This document shows positions 24,822 to 37,544 of a stretch of 64,000 nt of DNA, one piece after another. The stretch is taken from assembly GCF_021130785.1 (NCBI RefSeq), contig NW_025777429.1:1-64000 (forward strand), written 5' to 3'. The notes below the pieces were generated by a model, which saw only the letters and a program-made list of their open reading frames with translations, made no database searches and was not told where the DNA came from. The DNA is from Homalodisca vitripennis (Eukaryota; Arthropoda; Insecta; Hemiptera; Cicadellidae). How positions within the stretch are numbered: position 1 is the stretch's first letter; each line of letters opens with the position of its first letter. The position numbers were made by a program, and so were the translations under genes.

Positions 24822-24862
<41 letters not shown>
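24748..24862 (+). repeat. Truncated tRNA-derived repeat plus (TA)n, copy A
   Basis: Begins within the tRNA-like T arm (cccggcggagcaag), continues through tactttttgtgattcaatg and ggctattgccattt, and ends in a TA microsatellite. It is the same family as 15185-15459, in opposite orientation. Confidence 0.75.
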
Positions 24863-24866
<4 letters not shown>

Positions 24867-26415
24867 TTTATTTGGCGAGAGGGATAGAGGACACGAAAGA
24901 GTAGTTGTTTCTTGAATATTGCTTTTTTAAGTAATCGTATCCTACATCAATGTATAGTATTGTTGCTGAAAATAAATCTCATTACACCATGATATCCATG
25001 ATCCCAGCGATTGCAACTGGATCAACGTTATGACATTTACATTTCTCTCGTGGGTAGCTATGGTGGCAACGAGAAAATCGCCTTATACATAAAACAAACT
25101 AAGTGCAGTTATATGCCATTGTTACATATTTCCATCTACATACTGACACAGGTAGCTATATAATTGAAGCCTCAGTGAAGCCTTTTACGCAAAACGAATT
25201 GTAACATTCTCATACCTTGTTATTGATTAAATTTAGTTTATAAACTCTTTTTAGCTTAATTAGCCATAGATTAGGATATATGTATTTAGTAATATCTTAG
25301 ATTTTTTAAGTTGTTTTCCTTTTTCTAAGCCAAGTTTAGAAAGTACTGTTTTATCTAAACGTAACAAAATTTACGTATTAAAAAATGTATGTATGTACGA
25401 ACAGGAAATGCATAGCTTTCAACATATTGTGGAATTAGTAGTAATATTTTATATTTATAGAATAAATCCTTGTGTAGTTGGTTGCATAAAATATTAAACC
25501 TTATTATTAATTTTAATTTTTTGATTAGGTTATCCAGTAATAAGAAGAGCACAAATGTATAAATTCTAAGATGAGTATAAGTATTACGTGACTAATTTAA
25601 TGTTCTACATAATAACACAAAGATTTTGTTTTAGTTTTTAGACAATATTTTATTTTAACAAAACTAATAATAATCTAGAGATACTACTTTGGCTGACTAT
25701 TAGACAATGTTTTTGGTAAACTATTAGGTACGAAAAATATTTAATAAAATATTCAACAAAAATGAATGGAAGAATTTATTAAAAAAGTTATTGTACACGG
25801 TTAGACTGCTGTAAAAAACTGATGACACTAGTTTACGTGTAAAAAAAGGATCAATGTTTTATCTATGTATCTGTTAATATAACTATCATAACGTTTTAAA
25901 AATAAATGTATCGACTCTAGTGTGTACTACATGGCGTAGGAAATATATTATATTATCCTTAAGTTTATATAACGATATCTCTGGGACCAAAACTTTATAT
26001 GGTTCTTTAAAGCTAATGACTTAATTCAGGAGAAAGCACTGTAACAACAAAAGAAGTGTACAAACCATTACAAAAGCTGAAAACAAAATGCCTGAGGTGA
26101 AACTTTATTTAGTTTCTTCAATAATGAATTATGATATAAAAATGACTGATTCATAGGCAATTAAGAGTATTCGATTTAGTAAAATGAAATTTAGGTTTAT
26201 ATAGGATTTTTATTTTGCACTTATTTATGAGAAACAGAGCGAATTCCTTTTTAATAAGATGATTTACTTGTAATTCTAACCCTCCATTGTCTGAGCTCAA
26301 GACTTTCGCTCTGTCTAACATAGAGTATGTGACTCCTTCTTTGTTTACGTTTGATAATATAATCGTACACTTTTTCTACGCTAAAATGCAATTGTAACTT
26401 GGACTAATTAGTTTT

Positions 26416-26455
26416 TTAGAATTTATAAATTTGTGCTCTTCTTATTACTGGATAA
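26416..26455 (-). repeat. 40-bp inverted templated insertion, copy A only
   Basis: Reverse complement of 25530-25569 with one mismatch. It is absent from the aligned place in copy B (about 49455). Confidence 0.8.
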
Positions 26456-29400
26456 AACTAATTAGTTATTATTAGTTTTTCTGAATCTGGATTTTAGTAA
26501 TAATAACATTTATTCGCCAAAGGATAAACAAATTACTAAAAATTTACAAGAAAATATTAAAGATATTTGTCCAAAGATCAAATATGGAATTATTTAACTG
26601 TAATATGCAAAGGTCCCGTTCTCAATAAGGGAAAAAGTCCAAAATGCCCTAGAATATTCTGTTTTGAAATAAAGGACAGTTAAGAAAGTTTCAGGTCCAG
26701 TTTAATGCAGCTCATGAATATTATGAACTGACATTAGAATAATGTTTCCCCCTTAAATTACTAGCATTCTTTTATTAAATTAGAAATCCTTGTGACTCAT
26801 GAGCTAAAGGATACTGGATACGTATGAAAAGAAAAGGATTTATATATAAAGATAATTTGCTTTAGAATTTGGTTATCTTTCAAAATTAATGTAAATATTT
26901 CGCAGTTTTATGTAAAAGCTCAGAAGCTGTTTAGTGAACAAAGACTTTCTCGTTGTTAATTTTACCCGTATACTATATTTTAGGATGTACTATATAGCTA
27001 TAATAAGTTTTACAAGATATATATGAAAAACTATTAAAAATAGTTATTCTACTTATTTAGATAACAAAATTCTAAATAAAAATGTTTTTTATGAACTACA
27101 TTTTCGGGTTGGGTATTCACCTTTTATAATGTACATATCTAGAAAGCAGCTGTAATGAAAAATAAGAATACAGCTTTATCACCTATTAGATTTACTTTAA
27201 AATAAAGTATTAAAATAGGATTATAATTATACAATAAATTATTTTTTTTTTATAGAGAAACTTAAGATTTATTAAAAATATTCCTAGGAAACACGGTATT
27301 CTCACTACTATGGTTTGAGTTAATTAATTAAAGAATGGTTGTTTTAAGATTACATTGATTGGCGAATGGCAGCAAACCATTGAAAATGTTAACATAATTT
27401 ACGGAAACTAATAATTATATATGTGGTAAATAATATGTCAAATGTGAAAAACGTTCAGAATGTTGTCAAATAATACTTTGTAACGTTAGATTATTTAATA
27501 CAAACCTATTGGATTTATTTCATAATATATTTAGTTTATATTTACAGTTATAATACCAACTTAATTGGTAATGGTAAGATAATGATAGTACAAAAGTATA
27601 GTCATAAAACACTATTACGTTTCTACTCCATGCAGACCAACTCTCAAACATGCACTTAATAAAAAACAAAACAATAATAAAAAAATCTGTTCAAAAAAGG
27701 TCTGCATTCACCTCAGAACAAATATTTTTTAACCAACGTTGTATTTATATGTTAGGTTATTTGTTTACCTGAGGAAGAAATGAGATTGCTGATCTCAAAA
27801 CTTAGTTTTACAGATTTTTATGACAGAACTATCTGAAATTTCCGGAATAATCCTATTTCCACCAGAATCAATAAATCGTCAAACATATTTATCGGTAATA
27901 ACATTTAATGGAAAATACCTTACATAGAAACAGACATAGCATTAAAACGTTTTATAATTATTTACACCTATTAATACTTTATTTTTTATTTTAGAATAAA
28001 AATAAATATTAAAAGTGATGAAAGTGATCAAAAATGTACATTATAACAATATTATACTTTTTTGAATTGTAAGTTATTTGTTACTGCGCATTGAAATCCC
28101 TCCAAGAATTTGATAAATTATCTAACTACATTCAAATATAGTATATTCCACACAGGTTCCATTATTTTACGATTACAAATTGGGTCGCAAAAGAATTCTA
28201 TTTACGTTCTGGCGGGAGAACGTCATTCAATGTAATAATACTACCTAATAATGCTTCAATTTGTATATCCCAATTTCAATCAGTAATGAGTAATACAGAA
28301 CAGGGTAGGCTCTAAATTGCTAATGAAAATCTTCAACAGTTTAATTAAAGTTCGCAACATGTTCTTGCTCGCTCTAGAGCTATACAAAAGTCTAAAGTTG
28401 GTTTAACACTACAACCCTACATTAAGGACTTAGTTAGTAATGGTTATGTGTTGTATCCTTGGAACCGTAATTGAAATTGTAAGTATTTCATGAATATTAA
28501 ATATTTGAAGTTTGATACGGCGCAGTCTTATTTTAGAAACCATTCGATAATTTCATAAATTCAAATTATTTGCAAAATATGCGGCCAATTGATAATTTTA
28601 AAATTTTTTGAAAATTATACTAATTCATTGTAAAATCTTAATTACTATTTAAATTATTAGGAAGAGAATTATTTGAAATATTTTTTTAATGAAGAAACGG
28701 ATTGGAAAAGTTAACCTGGGATAATTTGGAATTCATAAATAATTTTATTATTTATGTTTCAAAATACTAATGGCAAACACATGTAGTGACCTTTACGTAA
28801 GATTCGAAAAATCTGGCTGAAATCTCTCATTACTTTAAAATATCAGTAGTGTATTTTATATAGAAATAAAGTTTAATATATAAATCGTATTCTAGATTGA
28901 TTCAATTATCAAGGTTGTAAATGTTTTCATATCAGGTACTAAAAAAAAATTAAATTTAACTAAATTGTTACCAGTCACTTATAAAAAACTGATATCTAAA
29001 CATTCATGTCTCAAGCATCCACTATTTACCTGACTACTATCTAAAGAACAACAAGAAAGCTGTAACCGAAAAATTCATAAACGATTATTTTGGAATATTG
29101 CCTGAAGCTAATAAATATTTTCGCCTTAAACCGAAAGTAGCTAGAAATGAGGTAGGATATCCTCCAAGCTCGTAAAAAGCTATTTAGGCCGAGGTATGTA
29201 CGCGTCTATTATTTTCTTCGTTAGGACAACTAAGGAAACTCAATTTTGGTCCTGAACATATTTATACCAAAACTAGAGTATAAGAATCGGAATTAGATGT
29301 AATTTGATTGTAGTCTAACAAAGAGGTACATTCATGCATGGTTTTTTTGTTTGGAGTAGTGAAAAAAACTAAACAGCCGGAAGTAGGCAACTAATAATCG

Positions 29401-31354
29401 AGTTAGTCTCTCAGGAGATATGTTTTTTTTTTCTTTGCAACATCTAGGCAAACTATACTATGGTTCAGAATATATTTTTGCCTGAAAGTATATGGCAAGG
29501 ACTGGAAATAAACGATTTTTGACCGATTTAGGTTTTTGTGACTTGTGTATTGGTATTTATTTGTAGGGACGACAAGACAGACTAAAATTCGACGTTTTAA
29601 ATATAATGAATGTGTACTAGAACTCTTCTACACGTTCAAAACCTTATATAACTTTCAAGTTATTCTATGACACCATTATGTATGAACACTTGCATCTACT
29701 GTAACTTAAAGATGTAAGTGGATATACCTTAAAGGATGTATATTTACAATTATAATATTTAATACACCTCATTTTACATCTAAATTATTTTACTAAGTAG
29801 TATAATTAATTAAATTTTGAAAATTGCGCTTGAAGCCACGGGTAAGAGCTTGTTTCAAAGCACATATATTCGTTACAGTGACAACCCTTATTTAACACAA
29901 TATATAACTATACTAAAATACGTTTTTCTCTAAACTACTAAAACTATTTTGGAAATCATTTATGGAATCGGCTATACTACAATAAAACAAAAAGTAAGGA
30001 AAAGGTTTATCGATACTCTCCTTAATAATAAAATAAATGACGTATATTACGACAGTGCAAAAATCTCTATTCCATTTTGTATTCCTTATGGCACTTCTTA
30101 AAATGTCATAATTGCACTCCGCTTCCTTAATATTTATTTTATTCTGCATTTTTATCGCTTTTATCGTAGTTACCTATATTATTAGTGTAAAAACTTTCAC
30201 TGACGATCAGCCAAACTGAAGGAGTAGCATGAATCATAACCGAACTTGTTGTTTGTTGTATAGAAAAATATCAATATGGAATTCGAACTCTAATAATTTG
30301 CCCTCGAGATATCGTCTACATATACAGGTAGACAGAGACAGACATAAATAACATTATTTTCACCCCCTCATGTGAAAGGCTTTACTATCGTTTAACGAAT
30401 AATTTTGGATAAAGCTCAATGTTCTGGCAAAACTCAATTTTTTAACAGCATTAGTTTGTTTGGTGCCCAAATATTACAATATCAAATAGCAAAGTAATTT
30501 TAGAGAAGGAAAATAATTTAATAACAGCAGCAATACCAAGTTTTTAGGGTTTGAACTGCATGGATTGTTGGGAATTACAGAATATTGCTTATTAAATTGT
30601 AAATCACGTTTATTCTCAGCGAAACAAATACTTGAATACTTAAGCCAGATCGAGTACTAATAATATCATACTATATTACTGTTGTTTATTAACACCAATA
30701 ATTAATTATTTAGTTGAGTTTATTTGAGTAAGCTTACAAAATTTAAAGTCCTTGTATTCATACGATTTTGACAAAAGCGTTAAGGGTTTTTTGTAACAAA
30801 TTGTAATAATTGACTTTGTAATTGCTGTAATTATATTTAAGTTTTCAAGATTGATGATATGAAAATAAACGTCAAGGTTTTTTTTAACGACATTAAGAGA
30901 AAGTGACTTAATTCCATGTCAAGAATTCAATTTTCCGTCCTCAACACGCTCCCAACTTTCTTTAATTAATTCGTTAAGATGTTACGTTTACTTAGTTGTT
31001 ATGAGTGAATGCATGACGTGATACTGTCTACTTACTTTACTATTTTAAATCTCATGACATATTATAACTTCTTCCTTGCAGTATTACGCGTTATATATTT
31101 TTAACAATATTTTTAATCTAAATTGTTGAGATTTTAATAATTGATTAAAATTAATAATTTACTTACAGTTGGCATGATCTCTTTCTTTTGTTATATATTT
31201 CCTAAGATAATAAGGAAAGATATAACTGCAGTTAAAAATACCAGTGTAATAAAAACCCAAGTAAAATTAAGTAAATAAAGCCAAATTAACTAATAAAAAA
31301 CGATATACAAACCAATAATAATACGTATAATTGCACTCAACAGTGCTTGTTAAC

Positions 31355-31388
<34 letters not shown>
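31355..31388. repeat. (TA)n microsatellite
   Basis: TA run upstream of the second Penelope-like element. Confidence 0.9.
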
Positions 31389-31390
<2 letters not shown>

Positions 31391-31600
31391 ATGTCATTAA
31401 ATATGTACGAAATTAAAGTCATTAACGGCAATTTGTTGCATATTTACAGAAATTACATTTCATAATTCAAGTTATTTAAATTCGTTAAAATAATGAAGAC
31501 GAAGCAAATATATAAATATGTTATATAAATACATATTTGTTTGTTTATACTTTATTTTATACATGCTTTTGATAATGTTACAGAAAAGTAACTAAATATT

Positions 31601-31648
31601 AAGCATTTACAGTTGAAGAAACGTGTTTTGTTTTCTTTTATACCTATA
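31601..31648 (+). repeat. 48-bp direct repeat, left copy
   Basis: Starts aagcatttacagttgaagaa. The same 48 bp, with a single difference, recurs at 33636-33683 on the other side of the Penelope-like element. Confidence 0.9.
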
Positions 31649-33635
31649 AGAGTCCGTTGAAATTTTCATGCCTGTGAGATATATCGCAAGAAACTAAAAC
31701 CGATTGGTAACTATAATTTTGCTTGGTTAGTTTTCTTTCTTTTGTTCAGTTAACTCTCACTCCTTGTCACAGAGAATAATTATTTATATTCCAATATTAA
31801 TATGAATTCATCCAAAAGCATCTTATCAAGAAAACAGAGTTTGCAAAAATTTAGATATAATTCTAGAAAAATCGCTAATCTTAACTGCAGTATTCTTTTC
31901 ATATGTTCTTTTTTGTCCCTTGGATTTACTCCTAAAGGGCTTCAACCTAAGTTTCCATTGTCCGGGTTTCCACCTGCCCTTCACGACGATGTAATTGCTT
32001 TAGGTAAAAAAAAAAACTAGTTTTGACCTTTCAATATTGGTTGCCACATCCTACCAGCTACTGTCACAGCAACATGGAAGCGAACTGAAAATATTGTTTG
32101 AAGATATGATTTCGCTCTTTCCAAAAATAATCACAAATATAAACAAAATAATGATACAAACTGAAAAGTTTATGGCTAAAAAATCTAAGAGGTTGCAAGT
32201 TATCAAAATTGTGTATACAATATACAGGAAATGATTTGCCAGTATAAAAAAACTTTATGCATTCCTCTCAATCTCAACCTTCAGAAGAAATTGTCAATTT
32301 AAACCTTATTTCACCATATAAAGACCCAACCAATAATAAAATATTACAGTAAGGTAGAGTTTTAGAACAAAGAAATAATCTATTACCACCAACAAAACCC
32401 TTGTGTAAAAGTTGAGAATTTGTCAAATTATACACCTAATATTAATTAAATTTCAATTTTAACTAAAGGATTAAACTTTTTACCCTACCCCAAGGTTCAA
32501 CCACATTAATTTTATTGCCGACGCATTGGAATTTGCACGATATACTAGAATCAAATGTTATGTCAGTAAACATGAAAATAAGACCAATGTCAATGAGCCC
32601 TTGCCGCTTTCCCTGACAAATTTTCAACCAAAGTCTGGATGGCAGCCCCCACCCCTGCCCAATGAATATCCTATTGAGCATTTTCTAAATGTAATATTAG
32701 CCAAAGTATCTGATCAACAATTTATTGAAAATTTGCCACAATTAAAGAATGTATCATCTAAGGAAGAAAAAGTCATTAAAATATAACAAAAATATCGTAA
32801 TTTTACCTTCTGATAAGGGGAATTCTACAGTAATCTTGAATAGCAGTGATTATATTAATGAGGCTAACAGGCAATTACAAGATTCTACTGTGTACAAGAC
32901 ATTGGGAAAAGACCCAACTAACGATTTTAGTGCAGAAATCAGAGAATATCTCTTAGAAAATAACCCCAAGCAAAATATTTCTAATAATATACTTAATTAT
33001 ACTCTATACTCTAAATTTCACCTGGAAAACATCGCCAAATTCTGTGACCCTTCTTGATGTAGACGTTTTATTAAATAGCGGTCGTTTTAAGACTAAAATT
33101 CATATCAAGGACACAAATACTATGCAATATTATGATAGCTGCCATCCACAGTATGTAAAGAAAAGAGTATGTAAAGTATGTAAAGACCCATACCCAAGGG
33201 TCTTGCTCTAAGAGCTAAGAATCTACGTACAGATGACACTGACTTCCAAAATTATGTAACAACATTATCAAATTCATTAATCAACAGAGGATACCCTGCA
33301 AAATTGATTAACAGCGAAATAGCTAATCCTAAAAATACAAACCATGTTTTAAGTGTTGTGGGAAAAGATGCAAAATTTGTAACTCAGTACCATCCTGGAT
33401 TACACAAAGTAAATGGAATTATAAGGACCGCCTACAAAATATTGGAACAATCTTCAGAAACAAAGGATCTTTTGAATAGACCTCCTAGAATTATTTTCAA
33501 AAGACCACCAAATTTGAAAAATCTATTAGTTCATCCAAAATATATTAAAGATAAAGACAACAGTCAAAAGTTCAAACACAAATGCCATCCATGCAATAAA
33601 CCACGCTGTGGAATATGCAGTACGATGCAATCTAC
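31649..33635 (+). mobile_element. Penelope-like retroelement with reverse-transcriptase core deleted
   Basis: In order on the plus strand come an N-terminal block with GFTPKGLQPKFPLSGFPP (about 31915-31980), a helical basic block (32040-32210), and a GLNFLPYPK block (about 32470-32500). Then FARYTRIKCY (about 32530) and SGWQPPPLPNEYPIEHF (about 32636-32685) lead into the diagnostic KNIVILPSDKGNSTVI (about 32790-32835). Next come TLLDVDV (about 33045-33070), the AKNLRTDDTDF region (about 33215-33250), and the linker FVTQYHPGLHKVNG with IFKRPPNLKNLLVHPK (33385-33545) and a Cys-rich CHPCNKPRCGIC. These are the known landmarks of Penelope-like proteins. The roughly 200 residues with the palm and YxDD motif are missing at about 33010-33030. 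The GIY-YIG domain is also missing, since sequence stops at the Cys-rich linker. Frameshifts occur throughout. Confidence 0.9.
32526..33057 (+). pseudogene. Penelope-like protein, N-terminal half with DKG motif
   Basis: Two overlapping open frames (32526-32786 and 32749-33057) joined by a frameshift at the KEEKVIKI/KKSLKYNKN overlap. They carry the region upstream of the reverse transcriptase, including the conserved block ending in ILPSDKGNSTVI and then SDYINEANRQLQDSTVY. The frame breaks where the polymerase core should start. Confidence 0.85.
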
Positions 33636-33651
33636 AAGCATTTCCAGTTGA
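33304..33651 (+). pseudogene. Penelope-like protein, post-RT linker with Cys-rich motif
   Basis: Frame with FVTQYHPGLHKVNGIIR, FKRPPNLKNLLVHP and CHPCNKPRCGIC, the segment that normally joins reverse transcriptase to the GIY-YIG endonuclease. It is cut off by the right-hand 48-bp repeat, so the endonuclease is absent. Confidence 0.85.
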
Positions 33652-33677
33652 AGAAACGTGTTTTGTTTTCTTTTATA

Positions 33678-33683
<6 letters not shown>
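33636..33683 (+). repeat. 48-bp direct repeat, right copy
   Basis: Matches 31601-31648 with one difference and runs into a TA microsatellite (33679-33722). Confidence 0.9.

Positions 33684-33722
<39 letters not shown>
33679..33722. repeat. (TA)n microsatellite
   Basis: Long TA run immediately right of the Penelope-like element. Confidence 0.95.
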
Positions 33723-33729
<7 letters not shown>

Positions 33730-35087
33730 GGCTTTTAGTTGTATTTAGTTTTATGTTTCTCTGTATTCATGGAACACTACCCCAAAGATTGTAGATTTGT
33801 TTGTTGTAGTTTTAAAATACTCTCCATTTATACTTTTACGATAATGCTCTTGATTACATATTATATAAATTGCATAGTAACTAATATATCTATCTGACTC
33901 GATTCAGTCTTTAGAGGTTAGGTTTTATTTAACTCATATGGAGTAGCTATACTTTGAACATTAATAATGTTGTATACACAATTCATGTTTTCAATTTAAA
34001 ATAATATACCATTACTGATCTTAAGTGTTTGGAAAAATTTCTAATGTAAGTACTTTTTGGGTTAGTTAGATATCCTTAGACGTTAATATATAAATAAAAC
34101 CGCCACAATGATGTCATCAATACATGTATTAGACAGTATAATTTTATCTACCCTAGCGTGAAGCCAAAATAACCCCGTTTATAGCCATTATATCGGTTTC
34201 TAGAATGCTGAATTGTGTTTGGCGAATCAAACCAAGATTTGAGGTATATCCCATTGTCTACGCCTCACACCCACCTATTTCAAACAAAAGAATAATATTA
34301 CATTTTAAGGTACAATTTAATCAGAGAGTGTTTTATAAATACTGTTTGTGAAATAAAATATGGTAATTACTGTACTAGGCTCTGGCAGATTTACTACTAC
34401 TACTTCATGTGATTGGTTGTGACATCTTATTAGTTAGTCATCTGTTAATGGTCAGGTTTCATTCTGTATATATGTTTTTTAATCTTTAAGTCACTAGCTA
34501 TTCGTTACTGGTCAAATCTCATTGCTTATAAATGTAATATTATAAAAATTTAATATATGTGAGGTCTTCACATATGCATTATTATAAAAGATATTCCTTA
34601 TTGGTCATGAAGTTTTAATGTCATCCATGTACAATTCGCTTAATTTGGACTCGTTATTGGTACAGTAACAATTTTGGGTCACTAATAATTAGTCACATCT
34701 TACTGAACTTTTATGACACTATTGAATTTACACCCTCACCATCCAGAAGCAATTTCAACATACTAAATACTATAATTAATGTTATTTTTTCAAGTACAAT
34801 TTGCAGTTTTTTTACCAAGTACAATCTGACCTCTAAAAAGTTTTTACGCATTACTTTTTTGAGTAAAGAAGTAAAATTCGACTAACAGCAATGACATAAG
34901 TTTGATGAAAGTGGTAAACATTTAGAGTAAACAATAAAGGATAAACTAATGAATATATTCGATCAATTCTCAATACAATCTATTTTGATAAATCAAATCT
35001 AATAATCATAACATTGTGACTATTATTACCAAGTTTGCCGGTTTCTTGTAGGAAGTATGTAACAGCGTTACAACGTTTACACACATC
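33723..35087. other. AT-rich DNA upstream of the receptor-like gene
   Basis: No coding motif seen. Any promoter for the receptor should lie here, but no specific element can be identified. Confidence 0.4.
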
Positions 35088-35784
35088 ATGACGCATATTC
35101 CAAGTTATATTTTTTGGATTTGGCGTGCATTTGGAGGTCCGCCAATGAAAATTACTTCGAAGCCTAAAACACTCAAAATAGTGACATTTTCTATAGCTGG
35201 GTTCATATGGAGTTTAGTATTAATCTCCTTACAAGAAGTTACATCTACCACCATTCTTTACATAATTATAAGCAAGGCAATGTTCGATTATGAAACGTAT
35301 AGAACATCTAAGCTCGTAATGATTCTAGACTTCATGGCTCTGCAAATCATAGCAGCTTGCACATTCTTCTGCGGCACATGGAAGTACCCAAAGATAGTTG
35401 ACGTCTTTGGCACACTAGATCGAATCTATCGAGAGCTTCAGTACAAGAACAGAGAGGTCAAAATCCAAGTAAAGGTCATCCTAGTCTCCAGCGTCATAGC
35501 TTTATTGTGGAGTTACTTCGCAAACATCATAATAAAAGGTAAACAAGTTCTCTTGATCATTCATTGTGGCAACCTTCTTATTGCTGAACTGCCCACTTGC
35601 CTTCCTCTTCCACTACACACATGTAACTCAAAGTATCACTATAGGTTTCAAGATGGCTAACGTCATGATTCGAGAGGAGATTATCTGCAAAATAACAGAA
35701 CAAACTATGATGAAGCGCAGCATGTCTGATGTTGCCATCTTTCATACAGCACAAATAGTTGGTGATTTTTTTATTCTTTTTTAA
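35088..35784 (+). CDS. Gustatory-receptor-like (7TM chemoreceptor) coding region with one frameshift
   Basis: Best host-gene candidate. The first frame (35088 to about 35545) starts MTHIPSYIFWIWRAFGGPPM, the N-terminal style of insect gustatory receptors (aromatic run, then GG-P), followed by hydrophobic segments at residues about 27-45, 53-63, 82-99 and 124-142. A FGTLDRIYRELQYKNRE loop lies between the second and third membrane spans. The product would be a plasma-membrane taste receptor subunit. After IIIKG the hydrophobicity continues in the +1 frame (about 35555-35784): ATFLLLNCPLAFLFHYTHV, then IGFKMANVMIREE and MSDVAIFHTAQIVG. This resembles the loop leading to a common intron site of the family, and a candidate donor (ttg|gtgatt) lies at about 35760. 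The aagg|gtaaac at about 35537 could alternatively be a donor, but then the following hydrophobic stretch is unexplained. The C-terminal exon with the TYhhhhhQ motif was not found. It is either a pseudogene or a real gene with a one-base assembly error. Confidence 0.6.
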
Positions 35785-36824
35785 AAGGGAGGAATAAAAA
35801 AGTGTGGTATTAACATAAAAGGATAGATAGCTGAAGTAGAAAGTACGTGACATTTACTGATATTTTGTTAAGTTTACTTAAGTTCATATTCAACATAAAA
35901 TCTTCCGGTTCATATTACACAGAAATCTTGTATCAATGCCATCTTCAATCAACATATATTATACAGAAACCGCCAAAAATTTGAAATTCTACAGTTTTCT
36001 GTCTGGGTGAATCGAAAGGACATAGGTTTCTTGAGATTAGCTTAAGCTTACCCAAAAATCAAATAGCTATGATCGAAATATCTTCTGTGTTACAGTTTGT
36101 GAACTTTGACAAGTTAAAGCTTTCTTCTTTGTTCAAGTTAGCTTATTACTAATTATTTATACAGTTTTCGTAAATAAAGCTTGTAAGTTTAAGTACATCA
36201 CCTTTTGGCTCATGGTTTATTTTTACTATAAAGCCATTGTGAAGTTAAGGGAAGAAAAGTATTTAAACAACGTGTCGGTATGGTTTAAAACTAGAAGACT
36301 GATGTCTGTCATAACAAGTGTTGCGTAAACCCAAGAATAATATTACGATTATAATGCTACCTCACACAAATCAAAACAGCAACGTTTTTACAACTGCGAT
36401 GTAGAGTATTTACTAAGAGTACCTGCAGATGGAACTAATCACGCCTAAGGTTTTGGAAATTGAACATGCCGTTCTGAATCACTCATATTTTGAACACATT
36501 TTAACTTAAGCTTAAGTAAAATCTGTCATATTAACTTATACACTATCGAAAATATAGGTCTGCATTTAGTTTTTTAATCTTGGGCTCGATTTTTAAGAAA
36601 CTAAAGATTTGATTCAAAAATTTCATATTGCGATCAGTTCGTAGCTGTAATCAACCAGTTTTAAACTTCAAATTTTCTGATTCATTCAATTTACATTTTA
36701 TAAATGAAAGGCAACTAACTCACTCATTTTAGCGCTAATAAATCACATAAGATGATCAACGTCTAGGACAACACACTCATTGTTGAAGAAATCAAACAAA
36801 AATTTATTCATTTGAATTACTTGA
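35785..36824. other. AT-rich DNA between receptor-like gene and copy B
   Basis: I looked for a terminal receptor exon here and found none I can support. A short basic frame at about 36226-36328 has no family motif. Confidence 0.35.
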
Positions 36825-37544
36825 TGCCGTATCATGGATGCATCGTAAAAAAACTCAGTTTCGATTAATGGCTAGGAGAAAAATTTTTAAGTTCTCTAAT
36901 TTATTCTCGTATGCAATAAAAAAATAGCATACACAAATCAAATAAATGTTATGTTAAGCTGTAATATAAATACCAGTAGATTCCAATAGCAAAACCGTTT
37001 ACTATATTTCAAATTTAATTACTTTTACAAAAATAAATCTTTTAGTGAAAAAATTTTCATATAAAAATTAGATGTTAATTGCAAGTAATAAAGATCGCAT
37101 ATACCGCCCCTTGTGTTGCCTATCGGTAAAACAATATCAGCAATGGTTGGGTTAAACGATGAACACGAAACATACAGATAAAGTAGCGATCCTAACATCA
37201 TCCCCATTTACACAAGAGATAATAATACATAATAAAAATAATAATAAAGTGTCACTTAACAGAGTGTATGATGGCATTCCAACGCTTGTAATGTTAGGGG
37301 TCATACGAGTAGGATGGTAGTGATATATGTGTGAGACAGTAAAGAGAGAGAGCAATATGAGGCTTTCCTCACATAGTCTGTATTAATAAACCACGTGTTG
37401 GTCACTTTCAACCTGCTTAGATCGGTTTATACAAAGTTTCTTATCTCATTTTATTCTGTCCTGATAAAAAAATTAATAAAATGGAACCAAGTTTAGCATC
37501 TATCTTTTTGTATCTAACAAAAAAGACGAACAATAGAATTAAAA

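Larger units (their letters stand above)
23673..30598. other. Copy A body, no supported gene
   Basis: AT-rich sequence shared with copy B. Open frames such as 24425-24658 (minus, 77 codons) persist in both copies, but about ten amino acids differ between them and no motif is recognisable, so I do not call a gene. Confidence 0.5.
21882..31014. repeat. Large tandem duplication, copy A (alignable part)
   Basis: Matches copy B in four collinear blocks. These are 21882-23672 with 36825-38583, 23673-27428 with 46063-50395, 27429-30598 with 60058-63240, and about 30620-31014 with 63575-64000. Differences are scattered substitutions and small indels throughout, so the copies are not recent. The unit probably continues to 36824, where copy B begins, but the matching part of B lies outside the window. 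Confidence 0.95.

Noticed and set aside
36226..36328. Possible last exon of the receptor-like gene
   Set aside because: Lacks the TYhhhhhQ signature and any clear splice acceptor.
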